Position numbers and translations under genes: made by a program
Notes under the pieces: model-generated
Database searches by the model: none
What the model saw: the letters and a program-made list of their open reading frames with translations, nothing else
What the model was told of the DNA's origin: nothing
NCBI GenBank assembly: GCA_021154325.1
Contig: JAJKIR010000206.1
Location: 1 to 64,000 of the forward strand
Length of the DNA: 64,000 bases
Reading direction: 5' to 3'
Origin: Gemmatimonas sp.
GTDB lineage: Bacteria; Gemmatimonadota; Gemmatimonadetes; Gemmatimonadales; Gemmatimonadaceae
In this document: in pieces, positions 16,034 to 24,816 of the stretch
Position numbering within the stretch: the first letter of the stretch is position 1
Layout of the letters: every line of letters begins with the position of its first letter

Positions 16034-17629
16034 ATGCGCATACCATCGATTGTCGTTCTCGGTGCGGATGCGCTCTTGGCCGCGTTGCCCGCGACGCCGA
16101 TCCAGTTGGCGCACGCGTGCGCGCTCGCCGGATATCACCAGGTCGTTCCCGCGAGTTGGGGAGACGAGCTCATCGCGCTCGCATCGCTGCGCGCGCTGCG
16201 TGATCACGCGCACATGCCCGCAATTCAGTGCAGTTGCCCGTACGTCGCCCATCGTTTGCTCGCCGTCGGCACCGATCTGCGGCCATTCCTCGTGTCACTC
16301 GTTGCGCCGCCGGTCGTGCTCGCACGATATCTTCGCGCGGCGTACGCTCCGCGGAAGCTGCGCATTACCTATGTCGGACGTTGCCCCGGTGCCGGCGACG
16401 AGTCGATCGACGCGCGACTCACGCCCGACGAGTTGCTCGCCATCTTCCGCGATCATCACATCGTCGTCGAGGACCAGCCGGAGGTCTTCGATTCGGTGCT
16501 GCCACCGGATCGTCGCCGCTATCGCTCGCAGCCAGGTGGGCTGCCGACGCCGGAGATGCTCTGGTCTGCCGAAGGTGCAAGCGGCATCGCGCGCTCGGTC
16601 GTGGAGCTGTACGGCGACGAGCTGCCAGTGGAGTTGGCGCAGCATCTCCTCGCTGGCAAACCGGTGCTGATCGACGTCGCGCCGAAGCTGGGATGTGTGT
16701 GCAGCGGCGCAACCGCCGATGCCAATCCGCTCGACGCCCGCGCACGCGTCACGGCTCTGGAGCCGCCGCGGGCGTCGAGTCCGGTGATCGACGAAAGGAT
16801 CGCCACCGAGGCGACGCTCCCGCTGCCGGCAAGTCCGCGTAGCGTCATCGATGTCGTGTCACCGCCCGCGTCACCAGCGTCTTCTCAGGCCGGCCGTCCG
16901 CCTTCGCCTAACGAGCCAGCTCGCTCCGATGCTGAGGACGTGGTACTCGGCGGTCGGCCGACCACGTCGGAGTCACCTTCGGGCGCTCAAGCCTTCCCGC
17001 CGCGCCGTCACTCGCCGGCGCGTGGTATCGCCCGGCCGGTGAGCGGCGCGCTTCCAACCGCGCGCGACGTCGATGGGCGTCAGCTGCCTCGCACGTATGT
17101 CGCACGGCGTCGCGTCCCCATTCGCGGCACGCGGAGCACGCCCGCCGAGTCGCAGCCCGCGATTCCAGCTACACCTGGCACGTCCGCGTCGGTCATTGGC
17201 AACGACGCGTCGCCTAACGAGCGACCACGAGACGACGAGTCCTCGATGCCACCCTCCGCCGGCGAGCCGGAACCGAGGCGGGAGGCGGCCGCGCCGTCGA
17301 CGATGCCCGCGGGAGCGTTCGTTTCGATCGCTGGTCCAACGTTCACGGAGGCAGGCCCTGAGTCGAGCGACCCAGGAATCCATCCGCGTGGACCCATCGC
17401 GCGCGGCACGAGTCACGACGGCGACCTGGAGACGCGATTCGCCGAGCGAGCGGTGGCGTTGCCCGTGACCCGATTATCCGATCGGCGGCCCCGCGAGGAG
17501 ACGGCGCCCCTCCCCGTGGGCGACCGTCCCGTTATGCAGATTCTGACGGTCGGACTCCTGATCGCTGTGATCGTGCTCGTCAGCGCTGCCGTGGGCGTTC
17601 TTGTTGGCCGTTGGATGTCGCAGCGCTGA
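16034..17629 (+). CDS. Tail-anchored protein with [FeFe]-hydrogenase H-domain-like N-terminus
   Basis: 531 residues from the ATG at 16034 (MRIPSIVVLG); the track start adds 28 residues that look non-coding. Residues 1-225 resemble the C-terminal catalytic domain of [FeFe] hydrogenases: IQCSCPYV (Cys66, 68) at the place of TSCCPxW, YVGRCPGAGDE (Cys117) at the place of MPCxxKxxE with the glutamate at the same distance, LTPDELLAIF after it, and LGCVCSG (Cys221, 223) at the third cysteine motif. The N-terminal ferredoxin domains are absent. Residues 230-500 are Pro/Ser/Arg-rich and probably disordered; residues about 503-524 are one membrane helix, leaving GRWMSQR at the end. Whether it binds an Fe-S cluster is unproven. 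Confidence 0.6.
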   Translation: MRIPSIVVLGADALLAALPATPIQLAHACALAGYHQVVPASWGDELIALASLRALRDHAHMPAIQCSCPYVAHRLLAVGTDLRPFLVSLVAPPVVLARYLRAAYAPRKLRITYVGRCPGAGDESIDARLTPDELLAIFRDHHIVVEDQPEVFDSVLPPDRRRYRSQPGGLPTPEMLWSAEGASGIARSVVELYGDELPVELAQHLLAGKPVLIDVAPKLGCVCSGATADANPLDARARVTALEPPRASSPVIDERIATEATLPLPASPRSVIDVVSPPASPASSQAGRPPSPNEPARSDAEDVVLGGRPTTSESPSGAQAFPPRRHSPARGIARPVSGALPTARDVDGRQLPRTYVARRRVPIRGTRSTPAESQPAIPATPGTSASVIGNDASPNERPRDDESSMPPSAGEPEPRREAAAPSTMPAGAFVSIAGPTFTEAGPESSDPGIHPRGPIARGTSHDGDLETRFAERAVALPVTRLSDRRPREETAPLPVGDRPVMQILTVGLLIAVIVLVSAAVGVLVGRWMSQR

Positions 17630-19730
17630 TCGCGCGCCGCGCATCGGCGATGGCACGGGTCGCCTCATCGAAGCGGCTCGCAAGGTCCGCGATCTCGCGC
17701 GTAGCGAGCGCCGCGTCGCCGCTTCGAATCGCCTCGTTGACCGACGGCAGCACCATGTTCGCGTAGCCGTTGTTCTCGTCCGCCACGTAGATCAGGTTGC
17801 GAAACCAGGAACGGCTCCGGAGCCCTTCGCCCCGCGTCAGCGCGCGCTCGACGCGCAGCAGCGCTCGATTGGTCTCGGCGAGGGCGTCGCGCCCAACGGA
17901 AGTGGCGAGCGCGGCATCGCGAGTACTCGCGAACCCCGCGGCGGTCTCCTCCATCCGGCCGATGGCGGCTCCGAGCGCCGCCGTCGGCGGCGTCGCTGTC
18001 CACCGCCGTTCCGAGAACGCACGATCGATCGCGGGCAGATAGCGGCGCATCGTGCGCGCGAACTCGGCGTAATCGTACGGCAGAACGTCAGCGTTTGCTA
18101 AGCGCAGGACCATCCCCGCGGTGATCCGCGCGGCCGCGGCGTGATACACGAAGCCCGGGTCGCCGAACTTCGACATCCACGCGTAGTCGTCGTACTGGGA
18201 GTGATACACGCCGCCGGAACCACCAAAGCCCCACTCGGCAATCGGGATTCCGAGGTGATTGTAGAACGGCGCGAAGTCGGAGCCGCCGCCGGGATCTCCC
18301 ATGACCGGCTCAGCCGAATCCGGCACCGCCGCTGCGCGCCGCCATTCCGAGTAGACGCTGCCATGGCCGTTCGGGTCCGGGACCACGCGGGCCACGTCGC
18401 GCAGGGTGGCGCGCAGTGAGGGCGACCCGCCGCCGTTGAACCGTGGCCCCTGTGCCGCGACGTCCTGATTGAAGTAGGCGACTGCGTTGCGCGTTAGGCG
18501 CAGCGAATCGTCTTCGACATACTCCACCGAGCCGATGAGACCCCATTCCTCGGCGTCCCACGTTGCAAAGACGATGGTGCGTTTGGGGCGCATGCCCTGC
18601 TTGACCTGCTCCGCCACGGCCCGCGCGGCCTCGAGGATACTGACCGTTCCGCTGACATTGTCCGCGGTTCCCGGACCCCACCCGTCGCGATGTCCGCCGA
18701 CGATCACCATCTCGTCTGGGAGCTCGCTGCCGCGGATGATGCCGAACGTGTCGTAGATCGGCTTGAGCGCGTGGGTCGCCCGATCGTCGCGGACAAGAAC
18801 TCGCGCCTTGACGGGGCCCGGCCCCACGTGGTACCGAAACGCTAATCCTCCCTGCCAGTTCTGCGGAATGGAGCCACCCCGCAAGCCACCCAGCAGCTCG
18901 GCCGCATTGCCATAGCCTATCGGAACGACCGGGATGTGCGGGATCTCCATCCTGCTTTCCCCTGCCCGCGGCACTCCCGGGGTGCTCGGGTACGAAGGCG
19001 TTGAGGGATCACCGTCGCTGTTCAGAACGCTGCCGCGCTGCACGCCTGCAGGCGGTCGCATCGGCCCGTCGGGATAGACGTCGCCGCGCACGAAGCCATC
19101 ATCCTGGGGATCGCTGTAGATGATGAGGGCGAGCGCGCCGTGCCGCTCCGCCTCACGTGCCTTGATACCGCGGAACGACTTTCCGTAGCGTGCCACCGCG
19201 ATCTTCCCACGCACCGAGATCCCCATGGAGTCGAGCTGCGCGTAATCCTCGATGAGTCCGTAGTTGACATAGATGACGTCGCCTGTGACGTCACCTTGAC
19301 CACTATAGCCGTTGACGGTGAGATACTGCGGCAGCGCGGACGTTGGGTCGTTAGGCACCGCCGGCTCCGCCAACGCGAGCTTGACCGGAGTGGGGGACAC
19401 CCGCCAGATGCCCACCTCTGTCGGATGGGGCATCCAGATGTCGTAGGCGCGCACCTCGGTCTCGATACCCCACGACTTCATCTGTGCGATGACGTAATCG
19501 CGCGTGCGCGCCTGGGCGGGCGTTCCCGCGACATGCACCTCGCGCGAGAGTGCCTGCGACAGCGCCGCGGCAGACGTAGGGCTCGGGCGGCGAATGGCGT
19601 CCGCCTCGACGTCTCGCTCGCGAGCCGCGGACGCCGCCGTGTAGCCGACAAGGCCTTGCTGTGCATCCGCGGCCAATGGAAGGACGACTGCCGCAGCTAG
19701 GGACACGGCGAGAGTTATCAGCTTATGCAT
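17580..19730 (-). CDS. M28 family metallopeptidase (glutamate carboxypeptidase II-like), secreted
   Basis: 716 residues from the ATG at 19730 (MHKLITLAVSLAAAVVLPLAADAQ, a clear signal peptide); the track start is 23 codons upstream. Architecture of PSMA/GCPII: a protease-associated domain (about 100-300), then the di-zinc M28 core with GGHRDGW, TADNVSG, TWDAEEWGL and YHSQYDDY supplying the ligands and the general-base Glu, then a C-terminal helical dimerisation domain (about 560-700). These enzymes release C-terminal amino acids from peptides in the periplasm or outside. The last 50 bp overlap the end of the convergent hydrogenase-like gene. Confidence 0.93.
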   Translation of the reverse strand: MHKLITLAVSLAAAVVLPLAADAQQGLVGYTAASAARERDVEADAIRRPSPTSAAALSQALSREVHVAGTPAQARTRDYVIAQMKSWGIETEVRAYDIWMPHPTEVGIWRVSPTPVKLALAEPAVPNDPTSALPQYLTVNGYSGQGDVTGDVIYVNYGLIEDYAQLDSMGISVRGKIAVARYGKSFRGIKAREAERHGALALIIYSDPQDDGFVRGDVYPDGPMRPPAGVQRGSVLNSDGDPSTPSYPSTPGVPRAGESRMEIPHIPVVPIGYGNAAELLGGLRGGSIPQNWQGGLAFRYHVGPGPVKARVLVRDDRATHALKPIYDTFGIIRGSELPDEMVIVGGHRDGWGPGTADNVSGTVSILEAARAVAEQVKQGMRPKRTIVFATWDAEEWGLIGSVEYVEDDSLRLTRNAVAYFNQDVAAQGPRFNGGGSPSLRATLRDVARVVPDPNGHGSVYSEWRRAAAVPDSAEPVMGDPGGGSDFAPFYNHLGIPIAEWGFGGSGGVYHSQYDDYAWMSKFGDPGFVYHAAAARITAGMVLRLANADVLPYDYAEFARTMRRYLPAIDRAFSERRWTATPPTAALGAAIGRMEETAAGFASTRDAALATSVGRDALAETNRALLRVERALTRGEGLRSRSWFRNLIYVADENNGYANMVLPSVNEAIRSGDAALATREIADLASRFDEATRAIADARRAISAATSNGQQERPRQR

Positions 19731-19795
19731 GTGCGAAGTGGTGAGTCGTTGGCAGCGAGCGCACCCCAACACTGAGGTGAACAGGAGGGGACCGC

Positions 19796-20599
19796 TCACA
19801 TTCTCGCGGCGCTGATGTTCAATCGCCAGTAGTCGAGGGTAAATGGCGGGTCATCGCCCGCCGCGCCCATGATGATCGCGTCGAGAAATCTTTGACGAAG
19901 TGTGGAATTCGGCAGGCACGCGAGATAGGGGCGCATCACAACGGACTCGATAAACGCGCCGAATCGCTCGCCATCCGGAAAACGCGTCGGCGCGTGCTCC
20001 AGCCAGCACTCAATTGCCGTGAAGCCGGCGCGCTCCAGTCGCCTCGACGTCTCGTCGGGCGCGGCGAACAGCCAGGGCTCCTCCCATTTCGCGAAATGGG
20101 CGCGAAAGGGCTCCGTCCCCCTCAGTGCCTCGGCGCGTGCGTGAATCGCGGCGAGGTTCGGACCGCCCCCACATTGCGCCTCGAGTTGTCCGCCCGAGCG
20201 CAGCGCGGCCAGGAGCTCCGCGAAAAGCCGGTTGTGATCGCGAATCCAGTGAAAGGTCGCGGTGCTGAAGATCAGATCGAAGGTGCCACGAAACGGCAGC
20301 ATCGACAGATCGGCGCAGACAACGGCGGTCTGCGGGCCGTTGCCTAACGATTTGGCGGCCCGCCGTGTCATGTTCATCGATAGGTCGCAGCCGACGACGA
20401 GGCCATGTTCGACGCGCGACGCGAGCGCGGCCGTCACCCGCCCGGTTCCGCATCCGGCGTCGAGAACGCGTTCGCCGCCCGTGAGCCGCACGCGCTCGAG
20501 CACGCGTAATCCCCACGCGAGCTGCGGCTCCGAGACGCCGTGATACGCCGAGGCGTTCCACTCCTTGGGAAGACCGCTCGCCGATCCGCCCTCAGTCAT
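19796..20599 (-). CDS. Class I SAM-dependent methyltransferase
   Basis: 267 residues from the ATG at 20599 (MTEGGSASG); the track start is inside the upstream gene. Rossmann methyltransferase with motif I VLDAGCGTGRVTAAL (about 51), acidic loop VVGCDLSMNM (about 75), motif II/post-II CADLSMLPF and FDLIFSTATFHWI. The pattern FHWIRDHNRLFAEL resembles trans-aconitate 2-methyltransferase (Tam), but a more general small-molecule role is equally possible. Its ATG overlaps the stop of the Smr gene (ATGACTGA, 8 bp), so the two are coupled. Confidence 0.88.
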   Translation of the reverse strand: MTEGGSASGLPKEWNASAYHGVSEPQLAWGLRVLERVRLTGGERVLDAGCGTGRVTAALASRVEHGLVVGCDLSMNMTRRAAKSLGNGPQTAVVCADLSMLPFRGTFDLIFSTATFHWIRDHNRLFAELLAALRSGGQLEAQCGGGPNLAAIHARAEALRGTEPFRAHFAKWEEPWLFAAPDETSRRLERAGFTAIECWLEHAPTRFPDGERFGAFIESVVMRPYLACLPNSTLRQRFLDAIIMGAAGDDPPFTLDYWRLNISAARM

Positions 20600-21227
20600 A
20601 TTCCTCGAGGGCACGGCGGACGGCCGCACGGAGGAGCTTTTCCCGATCTCTTGGCTCCGCGGACGCGAGCGTCGCAGAGAGCGCGCTGAACTGCCGCACC
20701 ATCTCACCTTCGACGAAGCGATCGCGATCGCCACGCACCCCCAGCTGCTCGAGCGAACGCTCTGCCAGCTGCCTGAGGAGCTGTCGCGTTTCGCGGTCCA
20801 GCGCATCGAGCGACGGAGGATCGGGCGGCGGCGGCTCGGCGACGCTCTGCTTCGGCGCCCGCACCGTCCAGAGATCCTTCACTGGCGCGAGCGTGATGAC
20901 AAACGAACCTGCGGTATGCTCCTCGTGTCGCAGAACGACGCCGCGCTGTTTCAGACGGTGGATCAATCCCTCAATCGCACTGCGGACGACGGAGACGCCC
21001 CCCTCGCTGTTGTTGCCGCGACCCGTTATGACGAGGACCTCCGCGGGCGCATCGGTCCCCGACTGCTGAACCTGCTGGTGACGGAGCCAGGCTTCGGCAC
21101 GAGCCACCGCTTCGGCGGCGGTTGGCAGTGACTCACGCAGATTCAGTGTTCGCGACCTGCCGAAGCGTGCCTCGTCGAATGCCTCACGAAGTTTCGAGAG
21201 CGGTCGTCCACCATCTCGCCGAGGCAT
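20592..21227 (-). CDS. Smr (MutS2 C-terminal-like) domain protein
   Basis: 211 residues. Residues 25-120 resemble the Smr domain: LNLRESLPTAAEAVARAEAWL in place of the usual LDLHG strand and helix, then LVITGRGNNSEGG, the equivalent of the (I/T)GKG-x-S loop, and VVRSAIEGLIHRL. The LDLHG motif is only partly kept. Smr domains are nicking or RNA-cleaving endonucleases linked to recombination suppression and ribosome rescue. The C-terminal 90 residues are helical and charged and I do not recognise them. Middle gene of the phosphatase-Smr-methyltransferase operon. Confidence 0.65.
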   Translation of the reverse strand: MPRRDGGRPLSKLREAFDEARFGRSRTLNLRESLPTAAEAVARAEAWLRHQQVQQSGTDAPAEVLVITGRGNNSEGGVSVVRSAIEGLIHRLKQRGVVLRHEEHTAGSFVITLAPVKDLWTVRAPKQSVAEPPPPDPPSLDALDRETRQLLRQLAERSLEQLGVRGDRDRFVEGEMVRQFSALSATLASAEPRDREKLLRAAVRRALEEYD

Positions 21228-21256
21228 TCGCCGATCTCACGTCGCCGCCGGCGGCG

Positions 21257-22888
21257 TCATCGCAGAGCGCGCATAAGGACGCGACCGTCGAGACGTTCGA
21301 GCGGTGGAACGCCGAGCGTATGGGCGATCGTCGGCGCGATGTCCACCACGCGCGCGAACTCGCCGTAACGGCCGGCACGGATGCCGGCACCCCAGAACAC
21401 CACCGGCACATGCGCGTCTTCGTCGTTAGGCGTGCCGTGTGTGGCGTTGATGGTTCCCGCCCAGTAGGCGTACGGCTCCAAGCTCACGACGAGCTCCACC
21501 GGCAGCTCGGGGGAGAGCATGTGCAGCCAGCGACGCGCGACGGCATCGTGGACCGTATCAGCCTGCGCGAGCGCACGAACGAAATCGACGCGGCCAACGC
21601 CGGGAACCTTGCGCACAGCATCGGCGAAACGGCGGAGCGTCGAGTCGACGTCGACATGGGCACGGGCAAACGCCGAACGGTCCACGAAGATCATTCCTTC
21701 GGCAAAGTGGAGGGCAGACGTGTCGACTCCGCGCGCGGCGACTCCCGCGAGCAGGTCCGCATACGCCGGATCGAGGTCCACATAACGAGCCACGGCACCT
21801 CGGACGCGCGCCGCGTGAAGCGCGGGAAACGGCTGTATGCCATGATCCGCGGTGAGCGCGATAATCACGCGCGTCGAATCGCGCAGCTTGAAGAGCGAAT
21901 CGAGGAAAGCGCCGAGGTAGCGGTCCAGTCGCAGGACCTGATCGTGAATCTCGCGCGAGTCCGGGCCGAATGCGTGGCCGACGGCGTCCGTGGTGGAGAG
22001 CGAGACCGCGAGGAGGTCGGTCTGTGGTCCTCTGCCGAGCTGCAGCGCTTCGACGCCGGCGAGCGCGGCCTGCAGCGTGACCTCGTCCATCATCGGGTAG
22101 GCGATCAGCGACCGCGCGGCCGACGACGAATCACTGGGGAATTGATGAGGAAATGTGAAATTACGGCCGCCGTTCTCCAGGTTAACGCTGTCTGGCTCCG
22201 TATATTCGCGTTCTGGAAGCAGGAGCGTCCACTGCGTGGCCGCGTAGCGCTGCGGCAGATGACGTGCGTTGAACCGCGTCATCCAGGTTGGAATCGTGTC
22301 GTGATAGTACGTGCTCGTGGTGAACCGATCCGGTGCGAACCAGTAGACCTCCTCGTGCGCTCGTCCAAGTGGGAGAATCGCGCCGCGATCCTTTCTCGAC
22401 ACCGAGAGGGCGTGCGATCGCGGATCGGCGACGCGCATCCAGTCGATGAGAGTCGTGCCACGAAAGCGGAATGGCGATGCCCCGGGGCTCGCGCCCGACA
22501 GGAGCGGTGCGCGATCGTCCTGCACCCCCAGGCTGTTCGTCGTGATGCCAGTGCCTCTCGGAAAACGACCGGACAGCGTCGCCGCATGACCGGGCGCTGT
22601 TTCGGTGATCGCATGATCCTGAAATGCATTCTCGAAGAACGCCCCCGCATGGTAGAGGCGTGCGAGGCCGCCGGTGAGCTGCTTGTCGAATCGCGAGAAG
22701 TAGTCGGGTCGCATCTGATCGACGGTGAAGAGCAGCACCAGCGTCGGTCGTGAAGCCGGCGCCTGCGATCCGGCTCCGTGCGCCGCGACGACGAAGGGCG
22801 CGCCCGCGGTCGAAAGAAGACGCAGGCCGTGGCGCGCTTTACGTCTCATCCAGCGGGCGACGGGGACGCTCGGATTCATCAGCTGCAT
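21257..22888 (-). CDS. Alkaline phosphatase superfamily protein (type I phosphodiesterase/PafA-like)
   Basis: 543 residues. N-terminal basic region and hydrophobic stretch suggest export. Alkaline phosphatase fold: FTVDQMRPDYFSRF (metal Asp), the nucleophile Thr in ETAPGHAATLSG (about 95), ALTADHGIQPFP (Asp-His metal ligands, about 330) and ATHGTPNDEDAHVPV near the C-terminus with another His. The Thr nucleophile places it with PafA-type phosphatases and nucleotide pyrophosphatases/phosphodiesterases. AAGGAG lies upstream of the start. First gene of a three-gene minus-strand operon (29 bp to the Smr gene). A plus-strand ORF of the same 543 residues is a shadow. Confidence 0.9.
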   Translation of the reverse strand: MQLMNPSVPVARWMRRKARHGLRLLSTAGAPFVVAAHGAGSQAPASRPTLVLLFTVDQMRPDYFSRFDKQLTGGLARLYHAGAFFENAFQDHAITETAPGHAATLSGRFPRGTGITTNSLGVQDDRAPLLSGASPGASPFRFRGTTLIDWMRVADPRSHALSVSRKDRGAILPLGRAHEEVYWFAPDRFTTSTYYHDTIPTWMTRFNARHLPQRYAATQWTLLLPEREYTEPDSVNLENGGRNFTFPHQFPSDSSSAARSLIAYPMMDEVTLQAALAGVEALQLGRGPQTDLLAVSLSTTDAVGHAFGPDSREIHDQVLRLDRYLGAFLDSLFKLRDSTRVIIALTADHGIQPFPALHAARVRGAVARYVDLDPAYADLLAGVAARGVDTSALHFAEGMIFVDRSAFARAHVDVDSTLRRFADAVRKVPGVGRVDFVRALAQADTVHDAVARRWLHMLSPELPVELVVSLEPYAYWAGTINATHGTPNDEDAHVPVVFWGAGIRAGRYGEFARVVDIAPTIAHTLGVPPLERLDGRVLMRALR

Positions 22889-23031
22889 CCGTGCTCGATC
22901 TCCTTTTGAGGCTGCACAAAGAGAACGCGACAGGCGCGCCTCGCCAAGAGTCTGAAGGCGACGCCCTCGGTTGAATATGTCGTGGTGTGCGGCTCCGCGT
23001 CTCTCGACTCTCCAGCGGAGCGGAGGCGAGG

Positions 23032-23535
23032 CTATGCGGCGAGTGCTGCGTCTACTCGAAGCACCTTGGCAAAACAGATCTCGTTACAGGCGAACCGCCG
23101 AGCACAACTCAGGCAGTCCCGTCGGATCTTCTCCGGATAGCGCGCTCGGTCGACGCGCTGATACCCGATTGCCTCGAAGAAGGCGGGTTGCAGCGTCAAC
23201 GCGAAGACGTGCATCACGCCGCGTTTGATCGCCAGCGCCTCCACGGCGGCGACGACCTCCCGCCCGAGACCATTCCCCTGTGCCTCTGGCGCGACGGCAA
23301 TCGCCGCGACCTCGGCCACGGACGGCGAATACTCCTTGAGGGCGCCGCACGCGCGGATCCGCCCTCGTTCGTCGACGGCAACGAGAAAGTCGTCGATGGC
23401 GAGGGCCACCTGCTCCGGCGTGCGGCGGAGCATCAGGTGCTCGACCGCGAAGAGGTTGTTGAGCCGAGCGATCTCAGTCGCCTCGCACTCGTGCGCGGGG
23501 CGAATGAGCAAATGCTCATGACCAACAGTCGTCAC
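23032..23535 (-). CDS. argA: Short-form N-acetylglutamate synthase (GNAT type)
   Basis: 167 residues from a GTG at 23535 that overlaps the argD stop by 4 bp (GTGA). GNAT acetyltransferase fold with acetyl-CoA loop VAPEAQGNGLGREVV (about 82). The C-terminus has PEKIRRDCLSCARRFACNEI, close to the cysteine-rich end typical of the short ArgA-type N-acetylglutamate synthases that lack the kinase-like domain. These make N-acetylglutamate from acetyl-CoA and glutamate, the first step of arginine synthesis. Operon position after argC-argB-argD supports this. The ORF-track start is 55 codons too far upstream. Confidence 0.82.
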   Translation of the reverse strand: MTTVGHEHLLIRPAHECEATEIARLNNLFAVEHLMLRRTPEQVALAIDDFLVAVDERGRIRACGALKEYSPSVAEVAAIAVAPEAQGNGLGREVVAAVEALAIKRGVMHVFALTLQPAFFEAIGYQRVDRARYPEKIRRDCLSCARRFACNEICFAKVLRVDAALAA

Positions 23536-24815
23536 AGGACCTGCTCCAGTACGTCGATTCCCACAGCAAGCTCCTCGCGGGTCGTCACGAGCGGCGGCAG
23601 AAGTCGCACGGTGCACTCGCCGGCCGTGCAGGTGAGCAGCCCGAGCTCGCGCGCCGCCTCGACCACATGGGACGCGCTGCCCATGATGTCGATCCCCCAC
23701 ATGTAACCGACGCCGCGGATCGCGCGAACCCGGCCCGTGCGTCGCGCGACTTCCTCGAGCTGTCGCCCAAGCCAGGCGCCGTTCTCACGCACTGTTGCGA
23801 GCAGTGCCGGATCAGAAAGGCGATCGAGCACGTGGAGCGCCACCGAGGAAACGAACGGACCGCCGCCGAACGTCGTGCCGTGATCTCCCGCCTTGATCGT
23901 CTGCGCGATCTCGTCCGTGACGAGAATCGCTCCCATCGGAAGGCCGCCCGCCAACGGCTTGGCAAGTGTGAGAATGTCCGGCTCGACACCGAAGCGCTCG
24001 TACGCGAACAGCGTCCCCGTTCGTCCGAGGCCGCACTGGATCTCGTCGAAGATGAGCGCGATGCGACGCTCCTTCGTCATCGCACGGAGCTCGCGAATGA
24101 ATCCGCCGTCGAGCACCCGAACGCCGCCCTCGCCCTGCACAGGCTCGACGATCAACGCCGCGACCGTCTCGGCATCGAGCGTCGCCGCGAGATCTTCGAG
24201 ATTCCGCTCCGAGATCGAGATCCCCGGCGCGAGCGGCCGGAAGGGAAGGCGGTACGCCGGGCGATCGGTCGCCGCCAGCGTCGCGAACAAGCGGCCGTGA
24301 AATGCGCCGCGGAGGGCGACGATCTCGTGCTTCACTTCGCCGATGGTGCGCGCCCACCGTCGCGCGAACTTGAACGCGCCTTCGTTCGCCTCTGCTCCGG
24401 AGTTGCAGAAGAACACCTTGTCCGCGAAGGAGCGCTCGACGAGCGCGGCGGCAAGCTTCGCGGCTGGTGCCGTCTCGTACAGATTTGAGACGTGCACGAG
24501 GCCCTCCGCCGCGGCGTGAAGCGTGGCCACGAGGCCCGGGTCGCCGTAACCGAGTGCGTTCACGGCAATGCCACTGACGAAATCGAGATATCGCTTCCCG
24601 TCGGAATCGACGAGATAGACGCCCTCGCCCCGAACGATCTCGCCGGGAGCGCGCTTGTACGTCGCAAGTACGGCATCGGGCGACTGCCGCGTGCTCGTCA
24701 CGGCGACATCCGCCACCAACGGCTGACCCGCCGCGCGCTGGATTGGCGCCGGTGCGGGTGTCAGCGGCGTCGGTTCCGTGTTCGTGTCGAGCATGAGTTC
24801 AGGTGCCTGTGCCAT
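23532..24815 (-). CDS. argD: Acetylornithine aminotransferase
   Basis: 427 residues from the ATG at 24815 (MAQAPELML), one base after the argB stop. PLP-dependent class III aminotransferase: FVSGIAVNALGY, FFCNSGAEANEGAFKFAR (cofactor phosphate), ALIVEPVQGEGG, LIFDEIQCGLGRTG (PLP-pyridine Asp) and the Schiff-base lysine in LTLAKPLAGGLPMGA. Converts N-acetylglutamate semialdehyde to N-acetylornithine; some also act in lysine synthesis. The first 40 residues are a Pro/Thr/Ala-rich extension absent from E. coli ArgD. Part of argC-argB-argD-argA. Confidence 0.95.
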   Translation of the reverse strand: MAQAPELMLDTNTEPTPLTPAPAPIQRAAGQPLVADVAVTSTRQSPDAVLATYKRAPGEIVRGEGVYLVDSDGKRYLDFVSGIAVNALGYGDPGLVATLHAAAEGLVHVSNLYETAPAAKLAAALVERSFADKVFFCNSGAEANEGAFKFARRWARTIGEVKHEIVALRGAFHGRLFATLAATDRPAYRLPFRPLAPGISISERNLEDLAATLDAETVAALIVEPVQGEGGVRVLDGGFIRELRAMTKERRIALIFDEIQCGLGRTGTLFAYERFGVEPDILTLAKPLAGGLPMGAILVTDEIAQTIKAGDHGTTFGGGPFVSSVALHVLDRLSDPALLATVRENGAWLGRQLEEVARRTGRVRAIRGVGYMWGIDIMGSASHVVEAARELGLLTCTAGECTVRLLPPLVTTREELAVGIDVLEQVL

Positions 24816-24816
24816 G

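Noticed and set aside
21122-22753. 543-residue plus-strand ORF
   Set aside because: Antisense to the phosphatase with clear catalytic motifs; Arg/Glu-rich shadow composition and no recognisable domain.
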